Part shown: piece after piece, positions 45,704 through 54,895 of the stretch
Numbering within the stretch: position 1 is the first letter of the stretch
Layout: every line of letters begins with the position of its first letter
DNA from: Streptomyces roseolilacinus
Lineage (GTDB): Bacteria > Actinomycetota > Actinomycetes > Streptomycetales > Streptomycetaceae
Length of the DNA stretch: 64,000 nucleotides
Assembly (NCBI RefSeq): GCF_014649335.1
Contig: NZ_BMSV01000004.1
Location: 1 to 64,000 of the forward strand
Direction of reading: 5' to 3'
Notes under the pieces: model-generated
Database searches by the model: none
Seen by the model: only the letters and a program-made list of their open reading frames with translations
What the model was told of the DNA's origin: nothing
Made by a program: the position numbers and the translations under genes

Positions 45704-46233
45704 TTCGCGAAGCCGAAGGACGTGGAGCCCTCGACCTTCGCCCGCAGGCGCTTGCCCTTCTCCGTGGCCTGGTCGTTCAGCTCCTGCTGGAACTCCTTCA
45801 TCCGCGCCAGCAGGTCCGCGTCGTGCGCGGCGAGCATCCGCACCGCGAGCAGCCCGGCGTTGCGGGCGCCGGCCACGGAGACCGTGGCGACGGGGACGCC
45901 GGCCGGCATCTGCACGATGGAGAGCAGCGAGTCCATGCCGTCGAGGTACTTCAGCGGCACCGGCACGCCGATGACCGGCAGCGGGGTGACCGAGGCGAGC
46001 ATGCCGGGCAGGTGGGCGGCGCCGCCGGCCCCGGCGATGATCGCCTTCAGGCCGCGGTCGGCGGCCCGCTCGCCGTACGCGACCATCTCGCGCGGCATGC
46101 GGTGCGCGGAGACGACGTCGACCTCGTACGGGATCTCGAACTCGTCGAGTGCCTGCGCGGCCGCCTCCATGACGGGCCAGTCGGAGTCGGAGCCCATGAC
46201 GATGCCCACGAGCGGCACGAGTGCATTACTCAA
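45700..46233 (-). CDS. purE: N5-carboxyaminoimidazole ribonucleotide mutase
   Basis: A 177-residue class I PurE, which converts N5-CAIR to CAIR in purine synthesis. The substrate-binding loop [16 protein letters not shown] near the start and [14 protein letters not shown] are clear, as is [21 protein letters not shown]. Length is normal with a C-terminal basic extension. Its start lies 8 bases inside purK, the usual coupling, and its stop overlaps the dipeptidase gene. Confidence 0.97.
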   Translation of the reverse strand: MSNALVPLVGIVMGSDSDWPVMEAAAQALDEFEIPYEVDVVSAHRMPREMVAYGERAADRGLKAIIAGAGGAAHLPGMLASVTPLPVIGVPVPLKYLDGMDSLLSIVQMPAGVPVATVSVAGARNAGLLAVRMLAAHDADLLARMKEFQQELNDQATEKGKRLRAKVEGSTSFGFAK

Positions 46234-47365
46234 CGATCGTTCCTCGCAGATAGTCGGCGGCGTGGCGGGCGCGCTCCAGCACGTCGTCCAGGTCGTCGCC
46301 GTAGGTGTTGACGTGGCCCACCTTGCGGCCGGGCTTCACGTCCTTGCCGTACATGTGGATCTTGAGCTGCGGGTCGCGGGCCATGCAGTGCAGGTACCCC
46401 TGGTACATGTCGGGGTAGTCGCCGCCGAGGACGTTCGCCATGACCGTCCACCGGGCGCGCGGACGCGGGTCGCCGAGCGGGAGGTCGAGGACGGCCCGGA
46501 CGTGGTTGGCGAACTGCGAGGTGACCGCGCCGTCCTGGGTCCAGTGCCCGGAGTTGTGCGGGCGCATCGCCAGCTCGTTGACGAGGATGCGGCCGTCGCG
46601 GGTCTCGAACAGCTCGACCGCGAGGTGGCCGACGACACCGAGCTCCTCCGCGACGCGCAGGGCGAGGCCCTGGGCCTCCAGGGCGCGCTCCTCGGGCAGG
46701 CCGGGCGCCGGGGCGATGACCGTGTCGCACACGCCGTCGACCTGGCGCGACTCCACGACCGGGTAGGCGACGGCCTGGCCGTGCGGGGAGCGGACCACGT
46801 TCGCCGCGAGCTCGCGGACGAAGTCGACCTTCTCCTCGGCGAGGACCGGGACGCCGGCGAGGAACGGGTCGCGGGCGTCCTCCTCGGAGCGCACGAACCA
46901 CACGCCCTTGCCGTCGTACCCGCCGCGCACCGTCTTCAGGATGATCGGGAACCCGTCGCCCTCCGCCGCGAACGCCGCGGCGTCGGCGGGGTCCGCCACG
47001 ATGCGGTGGCGGGGGCAGGGCACGCCGATCGCGTCGAGCCTGGCGCGCATCACCCCCTTGTCCTGGGCGTGCACGAGCGCGTCGGGCCCGGGGCGGACGG
47101 GGACGCCGTCCGCCTCCAGGGCCCTGAGGTGCTCGGTCGGCACGTGCTCGTGATCGAAGGTGATCACGTCACAGCCGCGCGCGAAGTCACGCAGCGTGTC
47201 CAGGTCGCGGTAGTCGCCGATGACGACATCGCTCACCACCTGGGCCGCGGAGTCCTGGGGGGTGTCACTGAGAAGCCTGAATCTGATGCCGAGGGGGATG
47301 CCCGCCTCGTGGGTCATACGGGCGAGCTGTCCGCCGCCGACCATGCCGACTACCGGGAACGTCAC
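46226..47365 (-). CDS. purK: N5-carboxyaminoimidazole ribonucleotide synthetase
   Basis: A 379-residue ATP-grasp enzyme that carboxylates AIR to N5-CAIR using ATP and bicarbonate. It has [18 protein letters not shown] at the N-terminus, an ATP-grasp core with [18 protein letters not shown] and [17 protein letters not shown], and [17 protein letters not shown] at the end. The GTG start at 47365 has GGAGG very close in front. It is divergent from the gtrA gene. Together with purE it performs steps 6a and 6b of purine synthesis. Confidence 0.97.
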   Translation of the reverse strand: MTFPVVGMVGGGQLARMTHEAGIPLGIRFRLLSDTPQDSAAQVVSDVVIGDYRDLDTLRDFARGCDVITFDHEHVPTEHLRALEADGVPVRPGPDALVHAQDKGVMRARLDAIGVPCPRHRIVADPADAAAFAAEGDGFPIILKTVRGGYDGKGVWFVRSEEDARDPFLAGVPVLAEEKVDFVRELAANVVRSPHGQAVAYPVVESRQVDGVCDTVIAPAPGLPEERALEAQGLALRVAEELGVVGHLAVELFETRDGRILVNELAMRPHNSGHWTQDGAVTSQFANHVRAVLDLPLGDPRPRARWTVMANVLGGDYPDMYQGYLHCMARDPQLKIHMYGKDVKPGRKVGHVNTYGDDLDDVLERARHAADYLRGTIVE

Positions 47366-47516
47366 CCTCCTAGGGTATCCGCCGCCCGTCGCGGCGCGTG
47401 ACGGTGCCCGCCGGAAGGGTCTTCCCGGGCTCGCTTACCCGCGCGTCCCGACCGGGTGATGGTTAGCATGACGGGGTTGACGCACACGGCCGGCGGACGG
47501 GACTGAAACGATCATT

Positions 47517-48080
47517 ATGACGGAACAGAGCGCCGTGCGGGTGCGGCTGGAGCGGCTCGTCCGGGAGATAGCGAAATTCGGTCTCGTCGGCGGAATCGGC
47601 CTGCTGGTGAACATGGCGGCCTTCAACGTGCTGCGCCAGACCACCGACCTGCCCGTCGTGCGGGCGAGCCTGCTGGCCACGGTCATCGCCATCGCCTGCA
47701 ACTACGTCGGTTTCCGCTATTTCACCTACCGGGACCGGGACAAGACGCGGCGGACCCGTGAGGCGACGCTGTTCTTCGTCTTCAGCGCGGCCGGAATGGT
47801 GATCGAGAACGGAATCCTGTACGCGGCGACGTACGGCTTCGGCTGGGACAGTCCGCTGCAGAACAACTTCTTCAAGTTCTTCGGCATCGGCGTCGGCACG
47901 CTGTTCCGGTTCTGGTCCTACCGCACGTGGGTGTTCCGGACGCTCCCGGAGGCCCGGGCGGAGGAGGAGACGGAGGCCGACGCCGACGCGGACGCCGACG
48001 CCGACCCGGCGCCCGGGAAGCCGGCGATCCTGGGTCAGCGGCGGCCCGAGGACGCCCCCGCACCCGCGGGCCGGCGCTGA
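47517..48080 (+). CDS. GtrA-family membrane protein
   Basis: A 187-residue protein with four predicted membrane segments (KFGLVGGIGLLVNMAAFNVL near 19-38, then about 50-70, 86-106 and 120-140). GtrA proteins help flip or present polyprenyl-linked sugars for glycosylation. The last 40 residues are acidic with Asp-Ala repeats (EADADADADADP). The mycobacterial counterpart (Rv3277) lies beside purK too. It probably belongs with glycan export rather than with purine synthesis. Confidence 0.88.
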   Translation: MTEQSAVRVRLERLVREIAKFGLVGGIGLLVNMAAFNVLRQTTDLPVVRASLLATVIAIACNYVGFRYFTYRDRDKTRRTREATLFFVFSAAGMVIENGILYAATYGFGWDSPLQNNFFKFFGIGVGTLFRFWSYRTWVFRTLPEARAEEETEADADADADADPAPGKPAILGQRRPEDAPAPAGRR

Positions 48081-48093
48081 CGGTCCACGGCCA

Positions 48094-48156
48094 CGGCTGA
48101 CGGCTGGCGGCTGGCGGCTAGCGGCTAGCGGCTGGCGGCTGGCGGCTGGCGGCTGG
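48094..48156. repeat. Heptanucleotide tandem repeat, CGGCTRR x 9
   Basis: Nine consecutive 7-base units (CGGCTGA, CGGCTGG or CGGCTAG) lie between the convergent gtrA and histidine-kinase stops. A degenerate tenth unit follows. As seven is not a multiple of three, unit changes would shift any frame. Confidence 0.85.
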
Positions 48157-48160
48157 CCGG

Positions 48161-49450
48161 CTAGCGGATCGGGCGGGGCGGCGGGGGTTCGTCGTCGTGG
48201 CGGTCGCCGTCCCTGCGGACGGTCTCGCGGCTGAGGAAGAGCGCGAACACGGCGGGCTTCAGCTGGACGAGCTCCAGCCGGCCGCCGTCCGCCTCCGCGA
48301 GGTCGCGGGCCACCGCCAGGCCGATGCCCGTGGAGTTGCGCCCGCTGATGGTCCGCTCGAAGATCCGCGCGCCGAGGTCCTCGGGAACGCCCGGCCCCTC
48401 GTCGGTGACCTCGACGACGGCCTGGTTGCCGGTGACGCGGGTGCGCAGGGCCACCGTGCCGCCGCCGTGCATCAGCGAGTTCTCGATCAGGGCGGCCAGC
48501 ACCTGGGCGACCGCGCCCGGCGTGCCGACGGCCCGCATGCCGGTCTTCCCGGATCGTACGACCGCCCGGCCCGCGCTGCGGTAGGCCGGCCGCCACTCCT
48601 CGATCTGCTGCTTGACGACCTCGTCGAGGTCGAAGGCGACCGCGGAGCCGGTACGGGGGTCGCGGGAGTTCGTGAGCAGCCGCTGGACGACGTCCGTGAG
48701 CCGTTCGACCTGCGCGAGCGCGATCGTCGCCTCCTCGCGGGCGGTGTCCAGGTCGTCGGTGACGGCGATCTCCTCCAGCCGCATCGACAGCGCGGTCAGC
48801 GGGGTCCGCAGCTGGTGGGAGGCGTCCGCGGCGAGCCTGCGCTCGGCGGTGAGCATCCGCCCGATCCGCTCGGCGGACGCGTCCAGCACGTCCGCGACCC
48901 GGTCCAGCTCGGGCACCCCGTAGCGCCGGTGGCGCGGCCGGGGGTCGCCGGAGCCCAGCCGCTCGGCGGTCTCGGCGAGGTCGGTGAGGGGGGAGGCGAG
49001 CCGGTTGGCCTGCCGTACGGCGAGGAGGACGGCCGCCACGACGGCGAGCAGCGCGACCGCGCCGATGATCAGCAGCGTGCGGCCGACCTCGCGGGTGACG
49101 GACGAGCGGGACTCCTCGACGGTGACCTTCTCGCCGTGCTCCCCCACGGCCGTGCCGCGGATGACGCTGCCCTCGGGGCGGGTGCCGACCTCGATGACGG
49201 GGCTGCCGGGGATCTCGATCCGGGCGTACCGCTCGGCGCCGCCGTGGTCGGAGAGGATGTCGGGGTCCACGCGCTCGCCGCCGACGAGGCGGCTGTCGAC
49301 GATGCTGGCGAGCCGCAGCGCCTCCGACTCGACGCTCTCCTGGGCGCTGCTGGTGATCGTCCGGGTCTCGACGATGACGAGGGAGACCCCGAAGACGGAG
49401 ATGACGACCAGCACCACGGCGAGCGTGGAGTTGATCAGGCGGCGGCGCAC
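48161..49450 (-). CDS. Sensor histidine kinase
   Basis: A 429-residue membrane kinase with a GTG start. TM1 (about 9-28) and TM2 (about 124-145) flank a 95-residue extracytoplasmic sensor domain. A HAMP linker follows, then the HisKA motif DASHQLRTPLTAL with phospho-acceptor His212. The HATPase_c domain has ENSLMHGGG (N box), DEGPGVPEDLG (G1) and NSTGIGLAVARDLAEADGG (G2). The C-terminus is proline-rich. It starts 12 bases after the response-regulator stop, so the pair is one operon. The signal is not known; the neighbouring peptide transporter is a possible target. Confidence 0.93.
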   Translation of the reverse strand: MRRRLINSTLAVVLVVISVFGVSLVIVETRTITSSAQESVESEALRLASIVDSRLVGGERVDPDILSDHGGAERYARIEIPGSPVIEVGTRPEGSVIRGTAVGEHGEKVTVEESRSSVTREVGRTLLIIGAVALLAVVAAVLLAVRQANRLASPLTDLAETAERLGSGDPRPRHRRYGVPELDRVADVLDASAERIGRMLTAERRLAADASHQLRTPLTALSMRLEEIAVTDDLDTAREEATIALAQVERLTDVVQRLLTNSRDPRTGSAVAFDLDEVVKQQIEEWRPAYRSAGRAVVRSGKTGMRAVGTPGAVAQVLAALIENSLMHGGGTVALRTRVTGNQAVVEVTDEGPGVPEDLGARIFERTISGRNSTGIGLAVARDLAEADGGRLELVQLKPAVFALFLSRETVRRDGDRHDDEPPPPRPIR

Positions 49451-49462
49451 GGAGGAGTCGCC

Positions 49463-50140
49463 TCAGCTCTTCTCGAAGCGGAAGCCGACACCGCGCACGG
49501 TGGCGATGTAGCGGGGGTTCGCCGCGTCGTCGCCGAGCTTCTTGCGGAGCCAGGAGATGTGCATGTCGAGGGTCTTCGTGGACGACCACCACGTGGTGTC
49601 CCAGACCTCGCGCATCAGCTGGTCGCGGGTGACGACCCGGCCGGCGTCGCGGACCAGGACGCGCAGCAGGTCGAACTCCTTCGCGGTGAGCTGGAGCTCC
49701 TCGTCGCCCATCCAGGCCCGGTGCGACTCGACGTCGATGCGGACGCCGTGCGTGGCGGGCTGCGGGGCGGGCTCGGCGGCGCCGCGCCGCAGCAGGGCCC
49801 GGACGCGGGCGAGCAGCTCGGCGAGCCGGAACGGCTTGGTGACGTAGTCGTCGGCGCCGGCGTCGAGCCCGACGACGGTGTCGACCTCGTCGGCGCGGGC
49901 GGTCAGCACGAGGATCGGCACCGTGTGCCCCTCGGAGCGCAGCCGGCGGGCGACCTCCAGGCCGTCCATGCCCGGCAGGCCCAGGTCGAGGACGACGAGG
50001 TCGACGCCGCCCCGCAGTCCCGTGTCGAGCGCGCCGGGCCCGTCCTGCCGCACCTCGACCTCGTACCCCTCGCGCCGCAGGGCGCGGGCCAGCGGTTCCG
50101 AGATGGAGGCGTCGTCCTCGGCGAGCAGTACACGCGTCAT
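49463..50140 (-). CDS. OmpR-family response regulator
   Basis: A 225-residue regulator. The receiver domain has DD at 9-10, phospho-acceptor Asp52 in LVVLDLGLPGMDG, Thr80 and Lys102 in TKPFRLAELLAR. The winged-helix DNA-binding domain spans about 130-223 with LTAKEFDLLRVLVRDAG and KTLDMHISWLRKKLGD, ending in VRGVGFRFEKS. ATG at 50140. It is the first gene of an operon with its kinase. A GTCATC/GATGAC inverted repeat at 50218-50234 between it and the POT gene is a candidate operator. Confidence 0.95.
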   Translation of the reverse strand: MTRVLLAEDDASISEPLARALRREGYEVEVRQDGPGALDTGLRGGVDLVVLDLGLPGMDGLEVARRLRSEGHTVPILVLTARADEVDTVVGLDAGADDYVTKPFRLAELLARVRALLRRGAAEPAPQPATHGVRIDVESHRAWMGDEELQLTAKEFDLLRVLVRDAGRVVTRDQLMREVWDTTWWSSTKTLDMHISWLRKKLGDDAANPRYIATVRGVGFRFEKS

Positions 50141-50346
50141 GCAGTGATGGTAGTCCGCGCGGCGTGTGGGTCGTGGGGAGATCGAGTCATGATCATCCTG
50201 CCCTGGGGCTCACGGGTGTCATCCTGGTGATGACCTTCGATTGTGTGCGCGCGGTTCCTTCGGTGCCTGTGATCCATCTCTCAAGTCCTTCCATATGCCG
50301 TACTGTCGTGGCGTATGGTGGCGAGACGTTCGAAGTGGTAATCGGG

Positions 50347-50390
50347 GACCTTTGGTGGCATCACTCGTTGACGCACCAAAGGTCTCTTTT
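50347..50390 (+). terminator. Intrinsic terminator in the leader of the POT gene
   Basis: GACCTTTGGTG (50347-50357) pairs perfectly with CACCAAAGGTC (50374-50384) around a 16-base loop; G-U pairs extend the stem by three. TCTTTT follows at once, a rare real U-tract for this genome. It lies 167 bases before the transporter start. A nine-codon frame, ATG at 50315 to TAA at 50339-50341, ends directly in front. The whole 50141-50556 gap (416 bases) holds no other gene I can support. Confidence 0.7.
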
Positions 50391-50556
50391 CTGCTCGGCG
50401 AAGGAAAGACCTGTGGGCCGGGCCCGCGGCGCGACGTTCGACTCGCGCGGCGGGTGTGGATCCCGGTGCGGCCCCCGCCGTACCGGTGCCGGCCGCCCGG
50501 AGCGGGCGCGGGCCGCCCATGAAGCGACACGCGTCCCGAACGAACAAGGATCGACC

Positions 50557-52056
50557 ATGGCGTCCAGCCTGACGAAGGACTCGGCCAGTACCCCTGGTTA
50601 CGAGAAGACCTTCCTCGGCCACCCCCGCGGCCTGGCCAACCTCTTCATGACCGAGATGTGGGAGCGCTACAGCTATTACGGCATGCGCGCCCTGCTCGTG
50701 CTGTACCTGTCGGCCGAGGTCGCCGACGGCGGTCTCGGGTTCGAGGACGCCACAGCCATCGCCATCTACTCGGTGTACAACGCGATGGTGTACCTGCTCG
50801 CCCTGCCGGGCGGGTGGTTCGGTGACCGCGTCTGGGGCGCCCGCAAGACGGTGGCGATCTCCGGCACGGTCATCATGATCGGCCACTTCCTGCTGGCGCT
50901 GCCGACCACCGTGTCGTTCTTCGTCGGCCTGGGCTTCATCGCCGCCGGTTCCGGCCTGCTGAAGGCCAACATCTCGACGATGGTCGGCCACCTCTACCGG
51001 GACAAGAACGACCCGCGCCGCGACGGTGGCTTCACGATCTTCTACATGGGCATCAACCTCGGTGCCTTCGTCGCCCCGCTGACCATCGGCTGGGTCGGCC
51101 AGAAGGTCAACTGGCACTACGGCTTCGCCCTGGCCGGCGTGGGCATGGCCGCCGGCCTGCTCTTCTACTTCCTGGGCTTCCGCAACCTGGCGCCCGAGTC
51201 GAGCCAGGTGCCGGCCCCGCTGTCCGAGACCGAGCGCGCGAGCATCATCAAGCGCGCCATGATCTGGCTGGCCGTCGCGGCCGTCGCGTACGCCCTGGTC
51301 GGCCTGAGCGGCCAGTTCACCATCGACTGGGTCCTGTGGCCGCTGACCGTCCTGGGCCTCGCGCTGCCGACGTACTACCTGGTGCGGGTGCGCCGCGACA
51401 GCGACCTGGAGCCGGTCGAGCGGTCCCGGATGTCGGCGTACGTCTGGTTCTTCGTGGCCGCCGCCGCGTTCTGGGCGATCTACGACCAGACCGGTTCGAC
51501 GCTGACCCTGTTCGCGAAGGACAACACCGCCGGCTCCCTGTTCGGCTTCGAGTTCCCGTCGAGCTGGTTCCAGTCGCTCAACCCGCTGTACGTGATGGCG
51601 CTCGCGCCGGTCTTCGCCTGGCTCTGGGTGGCGCTCGCGCGCCGCGGCAAGGAGCCGAGCACGCTCAGCAAGTTCGCGACCGGCCTGGTGCTGATCGGCA
51701 GCTCCTTCTTCGTGATGATGCTGGCGCAGACCGCGTCGGCGGGCGGCGTCAAGGTCACCCCGCTGTGGCTGTGCTCGGTGTACCTGATCCAGACCGTGGG
51801 TGAGCTGACCCTCTCCCCCGTCGGCCTCTCCCTGACGACGAAGCTGGCCCCGGCCAAGTACGCGTCGCAGATGATGGGCGTCTGGTTCCTCGCCGTGACC
51901 GCCGGCTCGTCCGTGATCTCGCTGCTCCAGCTGGTCGGCGCGCCGACCGACACCGAGTGGTGGTTCGCCAGCCAGGGCGCCATCGCCGTGGCGGGCGGTA
52001 TCGCGATCTTCATGTACCGCAAGCGGGTCCAGCCGCTGATGGGCGGCGTGCACTAG
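50557..52056 (+). CDS. POT-family proton-coupled peptide transporter
   Basis: A 499-residue membrane symporter that takes up di- and tripeptides with protons. The start at 50557 follows AAGGA. The POT signature EMWERYSYYGMRALLVLYL near residues 30-48 (ExxERxxYYG) and FYMGINLGAFVAPL in helix 5 are present. About 12-14 membrane helices fill the protein. Length is normal. Upstream is a leader with a terminator (50347-50390), so expression may be controlled by attenuation. It is divergent from the two-component operon. A strong terminator follows its stop. Confidence 0.95.
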   Translation: MASSLTKDSASTPGYEKTFLGHPRGLANLFMTEMWERYSYYGMRALLVLYLSAEVADGGLGFEDATAIAIYSVYNAMVYLLALPGGWFGDRVWGARKTVAISGTVIMIGHFLLALPTTVSFFVGLGFIAAGSGLLKANISTMVGHLYRDKNDPRRDGGFTIFYMGINLGAFVAPLTIGWVGQKVNWHYGFALAGVGMAAGLLFYFLGFRNLAPESSQVPAPLSETERASIIKRAMIWLAVAAVAYALVGLSGQFTIDWVLWPLTVLGLALPTYYLVRVRRDSDLEPVERSRMSAYVWFFVAAAAFWAIYDQTGSTLTLFAKDNTAGSLFGFEFPSSWFQSLNPLYVMALAPVFAWLWVALARRGKEPSTLSKFATGLVLIGSSFFVMMLAQTASAGGVKVTPLWLCSVYLIQTVGELTLSPVGLSLTTKLAPAKYASQMMGVWFLAVTAGSSVISLLQLVGAPTDTEWWFASQGAIAVAGGIAIFMYRKRVQPLMGGVH

Positions 52057-52073
52057 CCGCCGCGCGACCGCGA

Positions 52074-52114
52074 GGGGCGCCGCACCGGGTCTTCCCGGTG
52101 CGGCGCCCCTTTTT
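52074..52114 (+). terminator. Strong terminator after POT gene
   Basis: A perfect 16-bp stem with loop TCTT, then TTTTT. It ends 18 bases past the POT stop. Confidence 0.9.
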
Positions 52115-52211
52115 CGTCGTCCGGGGCCGCCGACGGCCTCCCCCGGCGCCGGGCGGACGTCTATAGTTCACCGACCGGTCGGGGGGCCGGGATCCGCGGG
52201 GAGGGGAAACC

Positions 52212-53294
52212 GTGACGGAGAGCACCAGGACGGACGGCGGGGACGGACGGGGGCCGGGAGGGCCGCGCGGACGGACCCGGCGGCGCGTGTGGCGGGGCGT
52301 CGGGATCGGGTGCGCCGCCGTGCTGGTCGCCACCGCCGCCGCCGGCTGGTGGGCGTACCGCAGCCTCGACGGGAACCTCACCGGCGTCGACATCGGCAGG
52401 GCCCTCGGCGACGACCGGCCGCGCAAGGCGCCCGGCGCGCTGGACGCGACGAACCTGCTCGTCCTCGGCTCCGACTCGCGGGCCGGGGAGAACGCGCGGC
52501 TCGACGGCGGCGCCGTGGCCGGCGCCCGGTCGGACACCGCCCTCGTGGTGCACGTGTCGGGGGACCGCGCGAAGGCCGTCGCCGTGAGCATCCCCCGCGA
52601 CACCCTCGTCGACCGCCCGTCCTGCACGACGCCGGACGGCGGCGGGACCGGCCCGGCCGAGCGCGTGATGTTCAACTCCGTCTACGCGACGGGCGGCGCG
52701 CCCTGCGTGGTGAAGACGGTCGAGAAGATGTCCGGCGTCCGCATCGACCACTTCCTGGAGATCGACTTCGCCGGGTTCAAGGACCTCGTCGACGAGCTGG
52801 GCGGGGTGACCGTCGAGGTCCGCGAGCCGATCCGGGACACCAGGGGCGGCTTCTCCCTGGAGCCCGGCACGCACCGGCTGGACGGCACCGACTCGCTGAG
52901 GTTCGTCCGCACCCGGTACGGCTACCGGGACGGCAGCGACCTGGGGCGCATCGGCCTCCAGCAGCAGTTCCTCACGGCGCTCCTGCGCGAGGTGCAGCGG
53001 CAGGACCTGCTGGGCAGCCCGGCGAAGTCGTTCCGGATCGCGCGGTCCCTGACCGAGTCGCTGACCACGGACTCCGAGCTGGCCTCGCTGACCGCGCTCG
53101 TCGAGTTCGGCCGCGGCATGCGCGGGATCGACCCGGCCGCGATGGACACGGTCATGCTGCCCGTCGTGTACGACGGGGCCGACCCGAACCGGGTCGTGCC
53201 GGCCCGGCCGCAGGCGGACGCGGTGTGGAAGGCGATCCGGGAGGACACGCCCGTGCCGGCCTCGGCACGGAGGTCCCCGGCGTCGGCGGGCTGA
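52212..53294 (+). CDS. LCP-family phosphotransferase (LCP6)
   Basis: A 360-residue LCP protein with a GTG start after GAGGGGAAACC. A TATAGT box at 52162-52167 may be its -10. One membrane helix (about 30-48) is followed by the LCP domain: NLLVLGSDSRAGEN, AVAVSIPRDTLVDRP, IDHFLEIDFAGFKDLVDELGGV and LRFVRTRYGYRDGSDLG. No LytR_C domain. It is closest in layout to LCP1. It lies 246 bases upstream of the CDP-alcohol phosphotransferase gene, so it may act on the product of the adjoining cluster. The gap 53295-53540 has no gene. Confidence 0.92.
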   Translation: MTESTRTDGGDGRGPGGPRGRTRRRVWRGVGIGCAAVLVATAAAGWWAYRSLDGNLTGVDIGRALGDDRPRKAPGALDATNLLVLGSDSRAGENARLDGGAVAGARSDTALVVHVSGDRAKAVAVSIPRDTLVDRPSCTTPDGGGTGPAERVMFNSVYATGGAPCVVKTVEKMSGVRIDHFLEIDFAGFKDLVDELGGVTVEVREPIRDTRGGFSLEPGTHRLDGTDSLRFVRTRYGYRDGSDLGRIGLQQQFLTALLREVQRQDLLGSPAKSFRIARSLTESLTTDSELASLTALVEFGRGMRGIDPAAMDTVMLPVVYDGADPNRVVPARPQADAVWKAIREDTPVPASARRSPASAG

Positions 53295-53540
53295 CCGGCA
53301 CGGGTCGGGCCCGGGGCCGCGCCGGGGGCGGCCGGGGCGGGCCGAGGGCGGCGCGCGGACCGCGGACGGGGGACCGGACGGTGCCGTACGGGGGTGGCGC
53401 GGGGCCCCGGGCCGGTGCGCAGGGGACGGCCGACACGTGTGGGGCGGGCGGGGCGTGCGGGATGGGCCGATGCCGTACCGCGGGCCGGGGCCCCCTGCCA
53501 TCATGAACGCTTCCACGGGGTGAGGACGCAGGGGGTGGCG

Positions 53541-54293
53541 ATGGCCGGGGCGACGAGCGGCACGGCCGCGGGAGCGGCGCGGATGACCGGGGGCGAGGCC
53601 CTGCGGCGCCTGGGCGGGGCCCAGAAGACGGCCAAGGGGGTGTCGCTGTACTCCCGGTTCGTGAACCGGCCGGCGGGCCGGGTCCTCGCGGCCGGCTCGT
53701 ACGTCGCCGGGCTCTCGCCCAACCAGGTCACCCTGGTCAGCGCGGCGTTCGGCTTCACCGGAATCGCGGTGCTCGCGCTGGCCGCGCCGTCGTGGTGGAC
53801 CGGGGTGCTGGTGTGGCTGGCGCTGGCCGTGGGGTTCGCCTTCGACTCGGCGGACGGCCAGCTCGCGCGGCTGCGGGGCGGCGGCAGCCCGGCGGGCGAG
53901 TGGCTGGACCACGTGGTGGACTGCGCCAAGACGACCGCGCTGCACAGCGCCGTGCTGATCGCCTTCCACCGCCACCCCGAGCACTTCGGCACCGGGTCCG
54001 ACGGGTGGCTGCTGGTGCCGCTGGTGTTCCTCCTCGCCTCGATCGTCACGTTCTTCGGCGGGCTGCTCACCGAGCAGCTCAAGCGGAGGGCCGCGCCGGG
54101 CGGTGCCCCGCCCGCGCCGTCGGTGCTGCGCGCGGTGGCGCTGCTGCCGGTGGACCACGGCGTCTTCTGCCTGGTGTTCCTGCTGCTGGGCGGCGGGCCG
54201 CTGTTCCGGTGGGGGTACGGGCTGCTGGGCGTCGCGGCCGTGCTGTACCTGCCCGTGTTCCTGGTGAAGTGGTTCCGCGAGCTCAGCCGTTGA
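53541..54293 (+). CDS. CDP-alcohol phosphatidyltransferase family protein
   Basis: A 250-residue membrane enzyme that exchanges CMP of a CDP-alcohol for an acceptor alcohol. The full catalytic signature D-xx-DG-xx-AR-x8-G-xxx-D-xxx-D is present: Asp102, Asp105, Gly106, Arg110, Gly119, Asp123 and Asp127. About five or six membrane helices follow. The ATG at 53541 has GGGGGTGG in front; a later ATG at 53583 is possible. It overlaps the convergent cytidylyltransferase gene by 11 bases. That neighbour could make its CDP-activated substrate, which suggests a phospho-alcohol in a surface polymer or lipid. Confidence 0.9.
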   Translation: MAGATSGTAAGAARMTGGEALRRLGGAQKTAKGVSLYSRFVNRPAGRVLAAGSYVAGLSPNQVTLVSAAFGFTGIAVLALAAPSWWTGVLVWLALAVGFAFDSADGQLARLRGGGSPAGEWLDHVVDCAKTTALHSAVLIAFHRHPEHFGTGSDGWLLVPLVFLLASIVTFFGGLLTEQLKRRAAPGGAPPAPSVLRAVALLPVDHGVFCLVFLLLGGGPLFRWGYGLLGVAAVLYLPVFLVKWFRELSR

Positions 54294-54756
54294 GGTGCCC
54301 GCCCGGCGGGGCGGCCGCCGTCTGCTGAGTCAGGGCGTCCAGGGCGCGGCGCAGCTGCGTGCTGGAGGTGTGCACCGTGTACGGGAAGTAGACGATGTCG
54401 ACGCCCACGGCCGCGAAGTCCCGCTCCAGCCGCTCGCCGCGCGGGGTGCCGCGCCAGTCGTCGCCCTTGAACAGCACGTCGAACCGGACCTGCTTCCAGG
54501 TCTCCAGCTTGTCGGGCACGGTCTCGACGAACGCGGCGTCCACGTACTTGACGTTGCGGACGATCTCCAGCCGCTCGATGAGCGGGATGACCGGGCGGTG
54601 GCCCTTGGCGCGCTCCGCCATCTCGTCCGAGACGACGCCCGCGACGAGGTAGTCGCAGTGCTGCCGGGCGTGCCGGAGGATGTTCAAGTGCCCTATGTGG
54701 AACAGGTCGTAGGCCCCCGGTGCATATCCCACCCGATATGGTGTGCGCTCCGACAT
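54283..54756 (-). CDS. Glycerol-3-phosphate cytidylyltransferase-like protein (TagD type)
   Basis: A 157-residue nucleotidyltransferase. The start at 54756 (MSERTPYRVGYAPG) has GAGGGGGG upstream. The CTP-binding HxGH motif is HIGH at residues 20-23 within YDLFHIGHLNIL; the second motif appears as HTSSTQLRR, a form of the ISSTxI signature, near the end. It transfers CMP to a small phospho-alcohol, probably making CDP-glycerol or similar. It is divergent from the WbuB-like glycosyltransferase and convergent with the CDP-alcohol phosphotransferase. Its substrate cannot be fixed by sequence. Confidence 0.88.
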   Translation of the reverse strand: MSERTPYRVGYAPGAYDLFHIGHLNILRHARQHCDYLVAGVVSDEMAERAKGHRPVIPLIERLEIVRNVKYVDAAFVETVPDKLETWKQVRFDVLFKGDDWRGTPRGERLERDFAAVGVDIVYFPYTVHTSSTQLRRALDALTQQTAAAPPGGHLNG

Positions 54757-54895
54757 GGCTCGCTTGCCCCCCTCTGGAACGGCCTGTCCCCCCGTGTCTG
54801 GGCTCGTCCCGGCCGACAGTACCGTGCACACTTCGCGCAGGACAGGTGAACGATTAGGGTGCGGCGAGCGATCGTTCGTCACGAGGGGGCTGCGG

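Noticed and set aside
50241-50522. Open frame of 93 codons covering the POT leader
   Set aside because: It runs through the terminator stem, has low-complexity Pro/Arg sequence at its end and no ribosome site.
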